The notes under the pieces were generated by a model. The model ran no database searches. It had not been told where the DNA came from and saw only the letters and a program-made list of their open reading frames with translations. From Apricaphanius iberus (Eukaryota; Chordata; Actinopteri; Cyprinodontiformes; Aphaniidae): DNA of 64,000 nt. The translations under genes were made by a program, and so were the position numbers. Positions within the stretch are counted from its first letter, which is position 1. Every line of letters begins with the position of its first letter. The stretch spans positions 310,001 through 374,000 of the forward strand of contig JAPXFQ010001133.1 in NCBI GenBank assembly GCA_028564705.1, written 5' to 3'. Positions 42,044-53,104 of the stretch are shown here, in pieces.

Positions 42044-43515
42044 GGGTCTCATTTATAAACATTGTGTACGCACAAAACGGGGCCTGAAACTGGCGTACGC
42101 CACTTTCAAAGCAAAAGTTGTGATTTATAAAAAACAGACTTGACGGGAAAATGTGCGCACCTGTACGCCAACTCTGACCCGTGCGTCCGGACATTTTGGA
42201 GACAGGGAGGAATCAATGACGCAGTTGGTGAGGTGGTGAACTGCAGCCAGACTGCATATTACTCCTCTCACACATATCATTTCACGTCACACCAAACATT
42301 AATGATGGGTCATTGTTATTATAAACATCCAAGCCAGCAATGTTATCTATATTGTAGCTTTGCAGTGAGCTATAGCTCTTCTAAAAACATTTTTCAATAT
42401 TAAAATAGCTACATAAAATTTATCTCAAAACCTTCATCTCAGATAAAAGGGCCGGGACTGTGTGCCAATTAATAAATTGAATCATCTGCCGTCCCTGAGC
42501 GCAATAATGCCTGCAGTCTTGGATGGGATCATTAAAATGAGCAGGCAATACATCACGTTTCCATATACTGCAGGGAGCAAGTTTAAATTAAAATGCAATT
42601 TACAGCAATGTCCGGTTTCCCAAATATAATCGGCGCAATTGACTGCACCCATTACTACAAGGGCCCCGTCCGAAGAATTCCCCTCCCTCCTGTCCTACCA
42701 CCTCCCCAGCATGAGAACCCCGACCCACAGCCACCTCCTCCTCCACAGGAAGCCTTCAGCCAGGGAGCAATTGATCGACCAGGATGTAAAAATTGTTTTA
42801 TTGTATAATTTAAGGTACCAATGGCTGTCACTAGACGCTGGGCAACCTCATCTTCCTCAGCCTCCTAATCCTCGCCATCTAACAGTTGAAAAGACACGGC
42901 ATATTAGTTTGTCTCCTTAAAATATGCTCCAATGTGGTGTCAGCTCAGGTGTACACGGACCCCCTCCAGTAGCAGACCCACTCTGGCGGTGGGAGGCACG
43001 TTTTTTTTTCTTTCTTGACTTTGAGGTCCGACCACTTTTTTTTCGGGTACCGTCCTGTCAGTTGCACTGACAGTCTGCACTACAGACGCGACATGCTGCT
43101 ACTCGCAGTTCTTTCTTTTATTTGTGACACCGCTGCTGTGTCCACCAAATAAAATGTCTCTTCTAGCCTCCACTTCACCCACTAGCACTTCAATCAACGT
43201 CTCCGTAAAGTTTCTCTTCTTGTTTTTCTTTTGTTGTTGCCATATTTCCCTCTTCTTCATGTGCATCAATATTCATGTCCTGCTTTGCATTGACCATTTA
43301 TAGCCAGATTTGGGCGTGTTCAGGGCGGGATATGAGCCAAATTCACGTGCGCAAACTTCCAAGAAGACTGTGATTTATAAAGGGAAATTGCTTATAACTG
43401 TGCGTAGGCATGGTTTTATAAATCAGAAATCTTTTTGGCGTACGCAAACTTTTTGTTTGTGGTCGTACGTACACTTATAGTAGGGATTCTACGCAATGTT
43501 TTATAAATGAGACCC
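42044..43515. mobile_element. PIF/Harbinger DNA transposon, non-autonomous, CTG duplication
   Basis: The inverted ends GGGTCTCATTTATAAA are perfect over 16 bp (right end TTTATAAATGAGACCC). The element is flanked by CTG at 42041-42043 and 43516-43518. A 3-bp CWG or TWA duplication is typical of Harbinger. Sub-terminal repeats with GTACGC motifs occur near both ends. A remnant of a HARBI1-like nuclease sits at 42593. The element is 1472 bp, against about 3 kb or more for autonomous ones. Confidence 0.9.
42593..42800 (+). pseudogene. HARBI1-like Harbinger nuclease remnant
   Basis: The frame contains GFPNIIGAIDCTHYYKGP. In Harbinger DDE nucleases the motif GFPNVIGAIDCTH carries the first catalytic Asp. 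The next residues (normally IKAP) are degraded, and the frame runs into Pro-rich sequence. A second piece, NLRYQWLSLDAG, about 130 bp on in another frame, may correspond to the C-terminal helix region. The rest of the nuclease and the Myb-like partner gene are missing, so this copy depended on enzymes from elsewhere. Confidence 0.75.
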
Positions 43516-43787
43516 CTGGTCTTGTTAGATCTCAGTGCTGCTTTGACACAGTTGATCATAATATTCTCTTAGAAAGGTTTGAACAGGTTGTAGGGATCAA
43601 GGGAACAGCACTAGGCTGGTTTAAATCATATCTGTCCAACAGATTCCAGTTTGTTCATTTCAATGATAAATCTTCTTCAAACTCAATGGTTACTTGTTGA
43701 GTACCACAGGGTTCTGTGCTTGGACCGATTCTCTTTACTATATATATGCTTCCAATTGGTAAAATAATTAGACAACATGGAATTAAT

Positions 43788-44215
43788 TTATTACTTGTTG
43801 TCTTGCAGACATTAATATTTATCAATTTATTTTACATGAGTTGTAATCTGTATTGGGCAAACCCAAGTGTTGGTCATAAAATTAGAAAATTATGAAAAAA
43901 AAATAATTATATTAGCAATTCCATTCAAAAAGTAAAACCGTGTATATTAGATTCATTCTTCATTCATTACACATTTATGCTTCTGGCACCGCTCTGAGAA
44001 GGCAGCCAGTATCAGCAGCTCTGACCTGACAATCTTTTGTTTTCTATCTCTTTAATATATGTTTTTTTTTATGTTTCTTGCTTTGTTTTTCCATTGTGGA
44101 CTGCTTCCACACACAAAGGAGCTCGGTATTCTGTGGACAATTGTGCTCTTTTTCATATTTTTTACAGCATCTGTGTCCGGTGAAGGCGTGCACCATTGTT
44201 TACTGCAGGGATCAG
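43788..44215. other. No recognisable feature
   Basis: AT-rich stretch between the truncated L2 and the next LINE fragment. Low-complexity A and T runs only. Confidence 0.4.
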
Positions 44216-45030
44216 CTGTTAGTCCTCTGACCTCTGGTGTTCTGCCTTCTGCCGAGCGGCCAACATCCCCCGTGAGGTGAGGAGGAAGAGACAAGGTACT
44301 CGGGCTGGAATTGGGAGTGTCGCAGTAAGGTTAAGATTCCATCTGTTATTATAGGGAATATGATATCTTTCTCCAATAGGGTGGACAAGCTGGTGGCTCT
44401 AACCCGAAATCAGAGGACCTACAGGAAAAGCAGCCTAAAGTTCTTCAAAGAGTTGTGGATAACCGCATTAACTCTGGACTCACATATAAGCATGGACGGT
44501 TTTGATGTGGTCCGGGACGACAGAACAACTGAGAGTGGTAAAAAGAGAGGAGGGGGTCTGGCTGTGTTTGTGAACGATAAATGGTGTAAATCTGGACATT
44601 TAACAATCAAAGAGATGCTATGTTGTAAGGATATTCAGCCGCTAGCAGATAGCATAGAGACCGTAGTGTCTACCGAAATAGTTTACACACATTATTGTGA
44701 TAGCTGTGTATGTTCCACCCTCTCCTAACACTGCTGCACCCTGCAATATCCTGCAAACTGTAACCAGCAGACTAAAACTACTAACAGCAACAAACTACTA
44801 ACAACAGCAGACTAAAAAAACAAAAAACCCAGTAGACTAAAAACACAGCACCCGCAGGCCCTTTTTCTGATCTCTTGGGATTTTAACCACGTCTCCCTCA
44901 CCTCCACTCTCCCCACCTTCACCCAGTATGTCACCTGCTAGACCAGCGACAATAAAAGCATTGGTCTATTGGACTTACTGTATGCCAACACCAAGGAGGC
45001 ATATAGCTCCCCCCACCCCCCACTGTAATC
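44216..45030 (+). pseudogene. Rex1-like LINE (second lineage), endonuclease fragment
   Basis: Plus-strand frames give VIIGNMISFSNRVDKLVALT (usually GNLRSLPNKMDEL), LWITALTLDSHISMDGFDVV, DRTTESGKKRGGGLAVFVND and CCKDIQPLA. Farther on (44860-45020) are FLISWDFNHVSLTSTLPTFT (GDFNH expected, so a Gly is lost) and LLDLLYANTKEAYSSPHPPL. Compared with the two Rex1 copies above, this is a clearly different and older Rex1/Babar-type lineage. Stops and a frameshift separate the pieces. Confidence 0.7.
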
Positions 45031-45044
45031 TCTGTTTTCTTTAA

Positions 45045-45215
45045 AACAAATCAAACTTTATATATATATATATATATATATATTATTATATATATATTAT
45101 ATATATATATATATATACACAGATAAATAATTAATAAATGATAACAAGTTAAAGCTAAACTAAAAATTCAATCAAATAATACATGCAGAGCATTTAAAAC
45201 AGATATTAACGTAGA
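45045..45215 (-). mobile_element. 3'-end fragment of the second L2 lineage with an AT repeat
   Basis: The start AACAAATCAAACTTTATATATA matches the tail of the L2 at 12422 (AATCAAATCAAACTTTATTTAT). The later part (AAAGCTAAACTAAAAATTCA to TTTAAAACAGATATTAA) matches 13040-13092. An AT microsatellite of nearly 60 bp replaces the middle. It lies between the two halves of the Rex1-like LINE, either as an insertion or next to a deletion. Confidence 0.65.
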
Positions 45216-45830
45216 TATTAACTCTGATATTGCATCTGATGACGATCCTGAGGGTTGGTTCTAAACCATCTGCGCCCCCTGCTGAGGTCTTTATTTGCTC
45301 TGCTGCATTTTGCTTACCAGCCTGGCATCGGGTCAGACGCCATTATCTACCTGCTGCACTGACTCACCTGGAGAACCCTGGAAGGTTTGTGAGGATCATG
45401 TTCTTTGATTTTTTCTGTGCTTTCAACACTATCCAGCCATGACTTCTGAGGAACAAGCTGCAGCTGTCAGTAGTGGACCATCACTTGTCCCAGTGGATAC
45501 TGGACTACCTCACAGGAAGCCCACAGTATGTGAGGACACAGGGCTGTGTCTCTGATATGCTGGTCTGCAGTGCGGGGACCCCATAGGGAACTGTGCTGGT
45601 ACAGTTTCTCTTCACCCTTTACACTGCAGACTTGTCCATCAAGTGCTAATACTGCCACCTACAGGAGTTCTCAAGTGGACATTTAGATAGTGGACTCTTA
45701 TAGGTACCTGGGTGTTCACCTGAATAATAAACTGGACTGGAGCCACACCAATACTCTTTACAGGAAGAGCCATCCTTGTCCAAGGTGTCAATGGTGTCTT
45801 TTGAAAGTCAGCAGTCTTGACAGTTACTGA
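45216..45830 (+). pseudogene. Rex1-like LINE (second lineage), RT fragment
   Basis: The reading contains IMFFDFFCAFNTIQP (motif A; FSSAFNT in Rex1), NKLQLSVVDHHLSQWILDYL, SPQYVRTQGCVSDML and AGTP-stop-GTVL (motif B, usually GAPQGTVL, with a stop at Gln). Then come FLFTLYTADLS and, after a gap lacking motif C, YLGVHLNNKLDWSH in another frame. It is damaged by several stops and deletions, and belongs with 44216-45030. Confidence 0.75.
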
Positions 45831-45999
45831 ACAAAAAAAACAAAAACATTCTAAGATAATTAACTGATTAGGGTGGCACCGGGTGTGTTCACTATCGAAC
45901 ATTTTCACAATATTCTAATTTTCTAGGATACTGAATTTGGGACTTTCATTAGTTGTCAGTTGTTGTTATAATCATCAAATTAAAAGAATTAAACATTTG

Positions 46000-46041
<42 letters not shown>

Positions 46042-46162
46042 AATGTGTTTTTATGACCAGCACCTGATTAGTTTTCACAAAAGCAAAAATATAAGTTAAT
46101 CAGCATAAATTATTTCCAAACATAAGTATTAAGCTCTCATTAAAGGGATCCACGTTTGACAT
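45831..46162. other. No gene; AT microsatellite at 45994-46034
   Basis: AT-rich intergenic sequence with an AT run of about 20 units, followed by a TG-rich edge. Confidence 0.6.
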
Positions 46163-46857
46163 GTTTTAAGACTCAGGTTTGGCAAAACACCAGATGCAGG
46201 AGGCAGAGGAATGGTTTCAAAGAAAAGAAATAAATGATTTTAATAAAAACGTTAAGTGTTTTGTCTCGGGATCAACCAGGAACGGGACACCAGGAGCTGA
46301 CTGTCGGCTGGGGACGAGTAAGTGTAGAGACTAGTAAGTAGTAGTGATATATAACGTAGAAGGTAAGGTCCTTACTGATCGATCAGAGAGGAGAAGCTTG
46401 GGGAGAAATAGTTGGGGTGGACAGGAGTGTGTGAGCAGTGTGACGGCAGTAGGCAAGTGGGCAAACAGGCAAGGTGGTAACCAGTTGGGGAGGTGTGCAG
46501 AGGCTGACCAGGCGAGGACCCAGAATGAAGGAGGGATTCTGCAAGGATTTGGAGAATCGTCCAAGGTATCCGGGAAGGATCTACAGGAGACAGAGAAGGT
46601 AAGTTACAATACTTAAATAGGAAACAAAGCTTCTTACTTGATGGCTCGGAAGGGAGTTTGCCCATGTATCATGCTAGAGGCAAGAACTGACTACCGTCAG
46701 CTTGCCAGAGCCTCTCCCCTTTTGAGCTGGTGATGAAGTCAACAAGGAACATCTGGTAGCTGCCACCTGCCACGTATTAGTTTGCAGAGTAGTTTGGAAG
46801 TGAAACACACTAACAACCACTCTCCCGCACACAGCCACGGAATCCTAACACTTTGTG
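46163..46857 (-). mobile_element. Possible Ty3-type solo LTR
   Basis: Read on the minus strand, the block starts TGTTAGGATTCCGTGGC and ends near CCTGAGTCTTAAAACA, consistent with TG...CA termini. The phrase CTCCTGCATCTGGTG before the end recalls fish Ty3 LTRs. The flanks (AAAG and TGTC) do not match as a target duplication, and no polyadenylation signal is obvious on this strand. It could be another repeat type. Confidence 0.3.
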
Positions 46858-46871
46858 TCTAAAGAGGCTAA

Positions 46872-47301
46872 TGGTGCCTTCAGACCGCACGCTTTGTCAG
46901 CATCAAGCAACGCTCACAAAGCAACTAGTTTGACGCATATACACAGCAGATATATTTTTAGGATGAAGCTTGCAAATCCCGTAGGCTGGCCTTTCTCTGA
47001 TGGATGTTTTAAACAATAGCGGACCGTGGTTGGCTAAGCAATGTCAACGTCGGGCAACGCCACAACAGTGAGACGTTCTGATTGGTTGCTATGCTGAGTC
47101 AGGAGCATTAGGACCATCAAAGATTCAGCTAGCTGAACTTCTGCGCCTCTGGTGTTTGGCACTTTGAAGCTTGGAATACAGGAAAAGCTTGAAAAGTTGA
47201 CAGAGCAAAGACTGCTACCTCCTCTGATGGCCTCAACCATAGACTTAACTTGTAATCTTGCCGCTACTGACGCTGCTGTTTGGGGCAGTGTGAACGCACC
47301 A
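46872..47301. mobile_element. Harbinger-like MITE, TAA duplication
   Basis: The inverted ends are TGGTGCCTTCAGACCGC on the left and TGGTGCGTTCACACTGC on the right (reverse complement). TAA flanks the element at 46869-46871 and 47302-47304. It is 430 bp with no coding frame. Similar GTGCGTTCACAC ends are common in fish non-autonomous transposons. Confidence 0.75.
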
Positions 47302-47304
47302 TAA

Positions 47305-47607
47305 GTCACTTGAAGTCAGAGATGATGCTGTGCTGTTAGTTAACAGGTAGTTAGATGTTCACTGACCATATTAACTGAAATGATCAATTGCAAACAAATC
47401 TAATGAAAATTTTAAATTATGTACAGTCGGCTCTTTCAAACTTTAGTTGGAAAATTAGTTCAAAATAAGTCCTATTTAGTGATTAGTATTTTGCAGTCGG
47501 GGAATATGGCATTAATCTGGAGACTAAATTGAATCATGGACCTTTTACCTACACTGATATAACTGAAGGACTCCTCTCTTATTCGTTATGGCTACCGTAG
47601 CTCTGAT

Positions 47608-47645
<38 letters not shown>

Positions 47646-48885
47646 CAGACGAGGAGACACGGGCTGGCAGACACACAATGTTAGAGGGAGAGACCGTTGG
47701 CCGAAGAGGGCTTCCTGTACCATTGAAATAAATGTTAAAAATCCAACAGACTGAATCATACTTAACCTTATCTCCATCTCTATGGAATTCTGCCATATCA
47801 AAACTCACATGAGTCATATATATTGAAGAAAATCATATTAGTTTGAAATGCTTGGTACTATACATTTCTTTCTCTAACATTTTCTCCTAAGTGAAGAAGA
47901 GCTACCTCCTTAGCAGCACATACTTTTCTGAATAATGACTTCAGAATACTACCACAGTTCCTGTAAAACATTCCCTTAGGGGAAAAGTGCGTCAAGATTG
48001 AAATCATAACAGACACTTTACATTGGTCTGGTGGGAAACAAAGGGTAATTTGGTGCAAAATCTTCCTTATTGTTTAGTACAGTGTAGGATTTGTGTTGCT
48101 GTTGGTCAGTTTCTGGTTGCCTCTGTAAGTAAATGGAAAAATGGTTTTTAATGGGGTCTTTGAACAGGATAAGGCAACTTTCTTCCATTAGTATATTGGT
48201 CCAAAAAACCCAAAGCTTTTAGAAAACTGTAGAGATGAGCTGAAGTGAAAAGTGATTCAGAGAGGAGCGGTTTAATCTAGAGATTTTGGGAAGATGAATG
48301 GGTAAATACATCAGGCTCAAAACCTGTGAAAACAAATCTCTAGCATAATATTTCTCATCTTTTCAAAATGGCGATTGTGCAAAACATCAGTGGGCAAACA
48401 TAAGGATGGATATTAGAATGGGTGGATGAGGGCTTTTCCAATCCTAGTAATACTAGATATAGTATAGAAAACAATTCTGAGCCTATCTGTGTTCCTCCTG
48501 ACATTGTTGTCTCAGTCAGTGGGAAGTCTTATTTATTGAGATCCTCCTTTTCAGCCTGTTGCTGTTGCTGTTGCTGTGTACAAATCCCCTCTGGGTAAAT
48601 GTGTACTGCCTTCCTAAAATCTGACACATAGTGTTGTTTAGAAGGCTGACATTTTATTGAAATCCTACTGCAGTGACACACTGTTTGGCTTCCAGATGCC
48701 AGAAAAAGTGAAGAGGGAGTCAAGAAAGTCTTTGTATACATTTTCCAGGATGGTACAAAAAATAAAGAATAATAAAGATGAAAATCATAAAACATTTTAA
48801 AAGCTTCTAAAACATATTAAGTTGTTTTATCACATATATTAATTTCTACCATGTAGAATCTGTTATCTTCTAAAATTCTGTCCAA
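47305..48885. other. No gene recognised; simple repeats only
   Basis: Intergenic sequence with a CA run at 47611-47642 and a short TTGCTG repeat near 48560. I see no transposon or RNA motif. Confidence 0.5.
47611..47642. repeat. (AC)n microsatellite
   Basis: Sixteen uninterrupted AC units. Confidence 0.95.
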
Positions 48886-49450
48886 AATGTGGGTCAAAAA
48901 TAAGTACACCTCACGATTCAACAGCAGTAACTCTCAGTAATTTTTTTTCTCCATGACTTCACAATTTTTCACAACATTGCAGGGAAATGTTGGCCTTCTT
49001 TGCTTTCTGCATCATTGACTCATTGTTTGAACCAGTTTCATCCACTACCCGTGTATAGGTCTACTCATTCACTCCAAGCTGGGCCAGTTTCTGTAGTAGC
49101 AGAAAAAGTCCATATCAGCACACATCTTACTTCTTCACTCTACATGTACTGCTTTACCTACACTAACCAAAACATTAACTGTGTGAAATTGACCTGTTGG
49201 GTTTGTTGTAGTTCCTGTGAAGATTGCATGATTTGGTTTTCTGGGGTGTTCCTTTTCTAAATGTTTTCCACTTCTGTAGACTAATTAAGGAGTCATCAAA
49301 CTATCCACGCTGCCTTCTGTAAACTGGCAGACTTCCAAAGCTATTTTTTTATTTTCTCTCAAAATTGTCCATTGCTCATGACAAATTTGGTGGGCCACAA
49401 CAAATCGTGATCTAAGGTCATTGCTATTCCTTTCCAGCCTGGCACATCAT
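48886..49450. other. Possible degraded Tc1-type remnant
   Basis: CAAAAATAAGTACACCTCAC, followed by CAGCAGTAACTCTCAGTAAT and a CCATGACTTCACAA block, resembles the 5' part of another Tc1-like family as I remember it. GGTGGGCCACAACAAATC near 49390 may belong to it. No coherent transposase frame or TIR pair is visible. Confidence 0.3.
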
Positions 49451-50386
49451 TCCAAGAGGAGTGTAACCTGTTAAAGAAAAGACCTGAGCCCAAAACATGT
49501 AAATGTATGCTAAACCGAGGTGGTAGCTGTATCCCGAAAACAGCGTAGGTGCAATAGGAATCAGAGGCAGAAAAAAGAGAAGAAAAACAGTTATGTCCTC
49601 ATAGCCTTTCAGATCTATGAACTCCAGAGCTGTAAATTCTCACCATTTCATGGCCATGAGTAAAACTGCCGCCAAGCAGACAGACCCCGAAGGGGGGTGG
49701 GGGGAGATGAGGTGAGCCTGAAGGACGAGCTGTCCCTCACACACACTATTGCTCTTTTTTCCAACCAACAGTTCCTCTCCTTTCATTCTGTCTTTCTATC
49801 GATGTCACACACTCTTTCACTCCCCCTTTTCGGCAACACACTCGTCCTTTGCCTCGCTTCACACTCTGTTCATCTCATCACTTTTACTGCTTTTTGCTCT
49901 TTTTTCCTCTCTTCCAGACATCTCAGGCTCTCGCTCCTGATGGAGACCCCCCCGATGTCCTGGAGTCATGAGGCGGCTAAAAATCCCAGGAATCCTTGCT
50001 GGGGGACTACGGGGGTCTTGGCCTCAAGGCCCAAAGTCCCAGTCTTAATTTACTCTCATTTTAGAAAGCAGGAGCAGGACATTTCTTGGGAAAGTCAGAA
50101 AAAAAAATCATCATAGGATTTTAAAAATCAAGGACAATTTAGTGTGAGAGAGATAAAAAGCATTAAAGGTGTTTTGGTGGGTGAGCTTATGACCCATAAA
50201 GATATAAAGAGGCTGGCGGTCCAAGCATTTCCGCAGGCTTTATCCATTAAACCGAGTCCCATAGCTCCAGAGTGACTGATAATACACCCTCTGACTGCTT
50301 GTGACAATTCTTCAGTTGGCCTCTCCAACTCCTCCGTCAGCACACATGTGCTGTTAAAACACCAGAGTGCTGAGGAATGAAAAATA

Positions 50387-50390
<4 letters not shown>
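49451..50390. other. No recognisable feature
   Basis: Sequence of mixed composition including a TC-rich stretch at 49745-49920. The open frame from 49697 lacks any recognisable domain. Confidence 0.4.

Positions 50391-50461
<71 letters not shown>
50391..50461. repeat. Compound (TA)n(TG)n microsatellite
   Basis: About 28 TA units followed by six TG units. Confidence 0.95.
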
Positions 50462-50462
<1 letters not shown>

Positions 50463-50504
50463 GAGGTGCTTCTTGTGCTGTTAGATTTGTTGTAAAGTGT
50501 AAAG

Positions 50505-50556
50505 TGACATTTGTTGTGAATTGGCGCTATATAAATAAAAGTGAATTGAATTGAAA
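50505..50556 (+). repeat. Isolated L2-type 3' tail
   Basis: TTTGTTGTGAATTGGCGCTATATAAA-type sequence ends in GTGAATTGAATTGAA. This is the same 3' signature as on the L2 copies here, in reverse. It is only about 50 bp, so it is either an extreme 5' truncation or the tail of a short element that borrows L2 machinery. The adjoining microsatellite obscures its start. Confidence 0.6.
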
Positions 50557-50571
50557 ATCTTTCCACATTAG

Positions 50572-50845
50572 TCTATGGGCGGCTCAGTGATAAAGTTGTC
50601 AGCCTGTGACCTTTAGGTTTAATTCCAGCTACAAGCCGTTGTGTCATTGTGCAAGACATCTTACATACCTGTGTAAGTAGCTCAAGAGAGACCAATAGCA
50701 TGGAATGGCAGCCTTGCTTGTGTAAGCCTGGGCAACTGTGGCTACAATCATAGTTTGCTTGCAACAGTGAGTGAATGAATAATGGAATTCTAAAGTGCTT
50801 TGAGGTTCCCAAAAATCACTTTATAAACGGAATTCATTATTATTA
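50572..50845 (+). mobile_element. tRNA-derived SINE, old copy
   Basis: The head resembles a tRNA gene with an A-box-like CGGCTCAGTGATAAAG (about 50580) and a B-box-like TAGGTTTAATTCC (50614-50626). The body includes TGTGCAAGACAT and AGTGCTTTGAGGTTCCC, and ends ACTTTATAAACGGAATTCAT. The layout matches a common acanthomorph SINE (tRNA head, AGTGCTTTGAG-type 3' body). Many substitutions mark it as inactive. Confidence 0.65.
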
Positions 50846-53104
50846 ATGGAACTGATTTAATATTTGCTCATTGTTCTGTTGAATAAATCATATGGCTGCT
50901 GAAGAAAGTATTCACCCTCTCATAAATCACTTTTACCCTAATCTTGATGAACATCCTGTACTCTTACCTGCAACTACTTCATGACAACCTCCTAAACAAA
51001 TCTGCTCCTCACTGACGTCTGTTTAAACACTCTGATTATCCCTACATGACATATTCCCTAGATGTATTGACTAACATGTAATCAATCGATTAATTCCCAT
51101 TAGAAATATTCCCTACACATCTTTCTCTCCCACTTACTTATTAAGCACTAATTAGTATTTGTTTCTCAAAGGTTTGTCCAACTCCAGTCCTCGATGGCTT
51201 GTTTCCAGTAGTAGACACATAGGTAGTAATTCAGCCATATGTTTGAGGAGTGTTGGAGCAGGGACACATGTAGAAGTCAGAGGACACATATCCTCAGAGA
51301 CTGGAGCTTGACATCTGTCATCTATCACATAAAATCCTGATAAAATGCACTTTATGTGATAAAACATGAAAAAATATCAGGAGGTTGTATTAAAAATAAT
51401 CTTACTTTCCTGAGGGACACTGTTACAGCCACAAACAGATGTAGAATTGGGAGATGGATGGGTCTATAGGAAGTAGTGGAGGTCCTACGAGGAGATTAAG
51501 ATGTGTGTGTGTGCCAGAAAAACAGCAGAGGGCCATACTGTCTGAATCCCTTGACAGCCACTTGTCCCTCTCTCCTCAGACCATCTGGACTCTTTCTTTG
51601 GCTCCACACATCCACAAGCCAAGCATGGATGGAAGCTGCTTGAGACACCAGTGATGGCAGGGGTTGGGAGGCCTACAGTTTTTCTGTTTTTTTCTTTTCT
51701 CACCTTGTTTTTTTATCTTCCCACATCACCCCATCATTTGCAGCCTGATTACATCCATTCCTCCTTTTCATTTTCCTGCTTTCTCTCCTTCCTTAACTTA
51801 TTTAATGCTCTTCCTGACTTCTATTGCTGCATTAAAAGCAGATTTATCATTTTTACACCAGTCACTGGATATGGGCGCTATCAATTCTCCTCTCTGTTAA
51901 AATGGTTGGTGTAGATCAGGCAGTGGCATTGCCAGCTAATTTTGCCGGGGCTTCAACCCCAAATGTTTTAAGTCCGTTGTTTCACTCACTAGCGACAGGC
52001 TCACTCTACGTCGCTCACTCCTCTCAATCACTCAGAACAGGGCGGCTGATCTCTTCTTATCAGCACTGCCGCTGATTGACTCAGTGTCAGATTACTGCCA
52101 GTTATGGCAAGCCATCAGTGGCAAAAATAAGGCATGTGTTAATGCCTGAATAAGGTATAAATGTCTATGGTTCAGTACTCAGTGGCTACCATAGACATAT
52201 GGCCCCTCCCCTGTCCTAACCAGGCCGCTTAGTGCAAATACATGCAGAGAAAAACCAGAATATATGTTACTATTAGCTATGTTTCAAAGACTAATATAAA
52301 TTTGTGGATCATAGAAGATTTTCGAAAAATAAACTGCTGCAACTCTTGTTGACTTTTTCTACAGAGAGGTCAAGGTTAATAATTTATTTTTGTAAAATTA
52401 AGATATACACAAAGGCAAACACCAGTTTATTATTCATCATTTTCTATCGCTGTCCTGCTGTTTGCAAACTCGTTATGCTCAGTAAGCATATGACTAAGGA
52501 ACTAAATAAAAAATTACAAATGCAAAAGGAACAAAGTAACTTTTTAATTACTAAAATTACTAAAAAAGAAAAAGAAAATTTTTCTTTTGACTTTTAACTT
52601 GATGACTTTTAAATTCTGGCTATAAAATTTGCTTTATTTTGTTCTTTACCGATAATTTAAATATATATTTATATTATAGCTCTGACCATTTATTTAACTC
52701 CTGTTCCTCCTGCAGACAGTTTTCCCCATTTGAGAACTGCTGCTTTAGACAGGAAGGCTGAATCCATTGTTGTTGAACTTGTTGATTTGGTTTTAATTGT
52801 CCACTCGGTTGTATTACATTATCATATTACAAATGGTACAGCCTGTTTTCTGTATGTTTGTTGCAGATTTAGCTTTCATTTCATTAGCATGGACCACGCT
52901 TACAGAGATTAGATTTGTTTTGATTAGTTCATTTATTGACAAAGGTTAGATAGATGGTGTGTCTGGAAGGATGCCCCGATGGAGGCTTGTTGACTCTGTG
53001 TGGGGGTGCAGTCTTCAGAAGTCGGTCTTCTTTTCGAGCCTGCTCAGGACCCCCCCCCAGACGAAGAACTTGAAAAAGACAGAGATTAGTGCTGGAACTT
53101 TGAA
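50846..53104. other. No gene recognised
   Basis: AT-rich intergenic DNA. A GC-richer patch (51930-52230) might be an old repeat but shows no clear termini. There are no RNA genes or coding motifs. Confidence 0.45.

Larger units (their letters stand above)
38723..43787 (+). mobile_element. L2, defective subfamily (copy 2), with Rex3 and Harbinger inserts
   Basis: Plus-strand sister of the copy at 5146-9019. It is alike from the 5' end (AGCACACTACTACACATTTC) through the fused ORF1/EN and the RT to GGTAAAATAATTAGACAAC (about 43775), where it is truncated before the YADD motif. A Rex3 lies in it at 40621-41854 and a Harbinger element at 42044-43515. In both cases L2 sequence rejoins cleanly. Confidence 0.9.
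38860..43787 (+). pseudogene. L2 fused ORF1/EN-RT pseudogene, copy 2
   Basis: From [17 protein letters not shown] (38860), a homopolymer adds a proline run before [20 protein letters not shown]. The frame then enters EN directly: [30 protein letters not shown], then stop at 39175. Later EN (39486-39935) has GPTHSDQHTLDILLTYSI and LSDHFVITFEF, ending LKKKVG-stop. RT pieces: GFFINKINSIKNKIIG (40232), LLKKPSLDQDDLANYRPISN (40563-40620), [20 protein letters not shown] (41858-41920), FQSGFIVHHSTE, then after the Harbinger insert VLLDLSAALTQLIII-like motif A with a frameshift. A stop lies just before the motif [10 protein letters not shown]. Stops at three places match copy 1. Confidence 0.85.

Noticed and set aside
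49697..50116. Open frame of 139 residues as a possible host gene
   Set aside because: No domain, splice context or homology that I can recognise. Pyrimidine-rich composition explains the open frame.
50572..50640. tRNA gene
   Set aside because: The boxes are degenerate, stems do not pair fully, and a SINE body follows.
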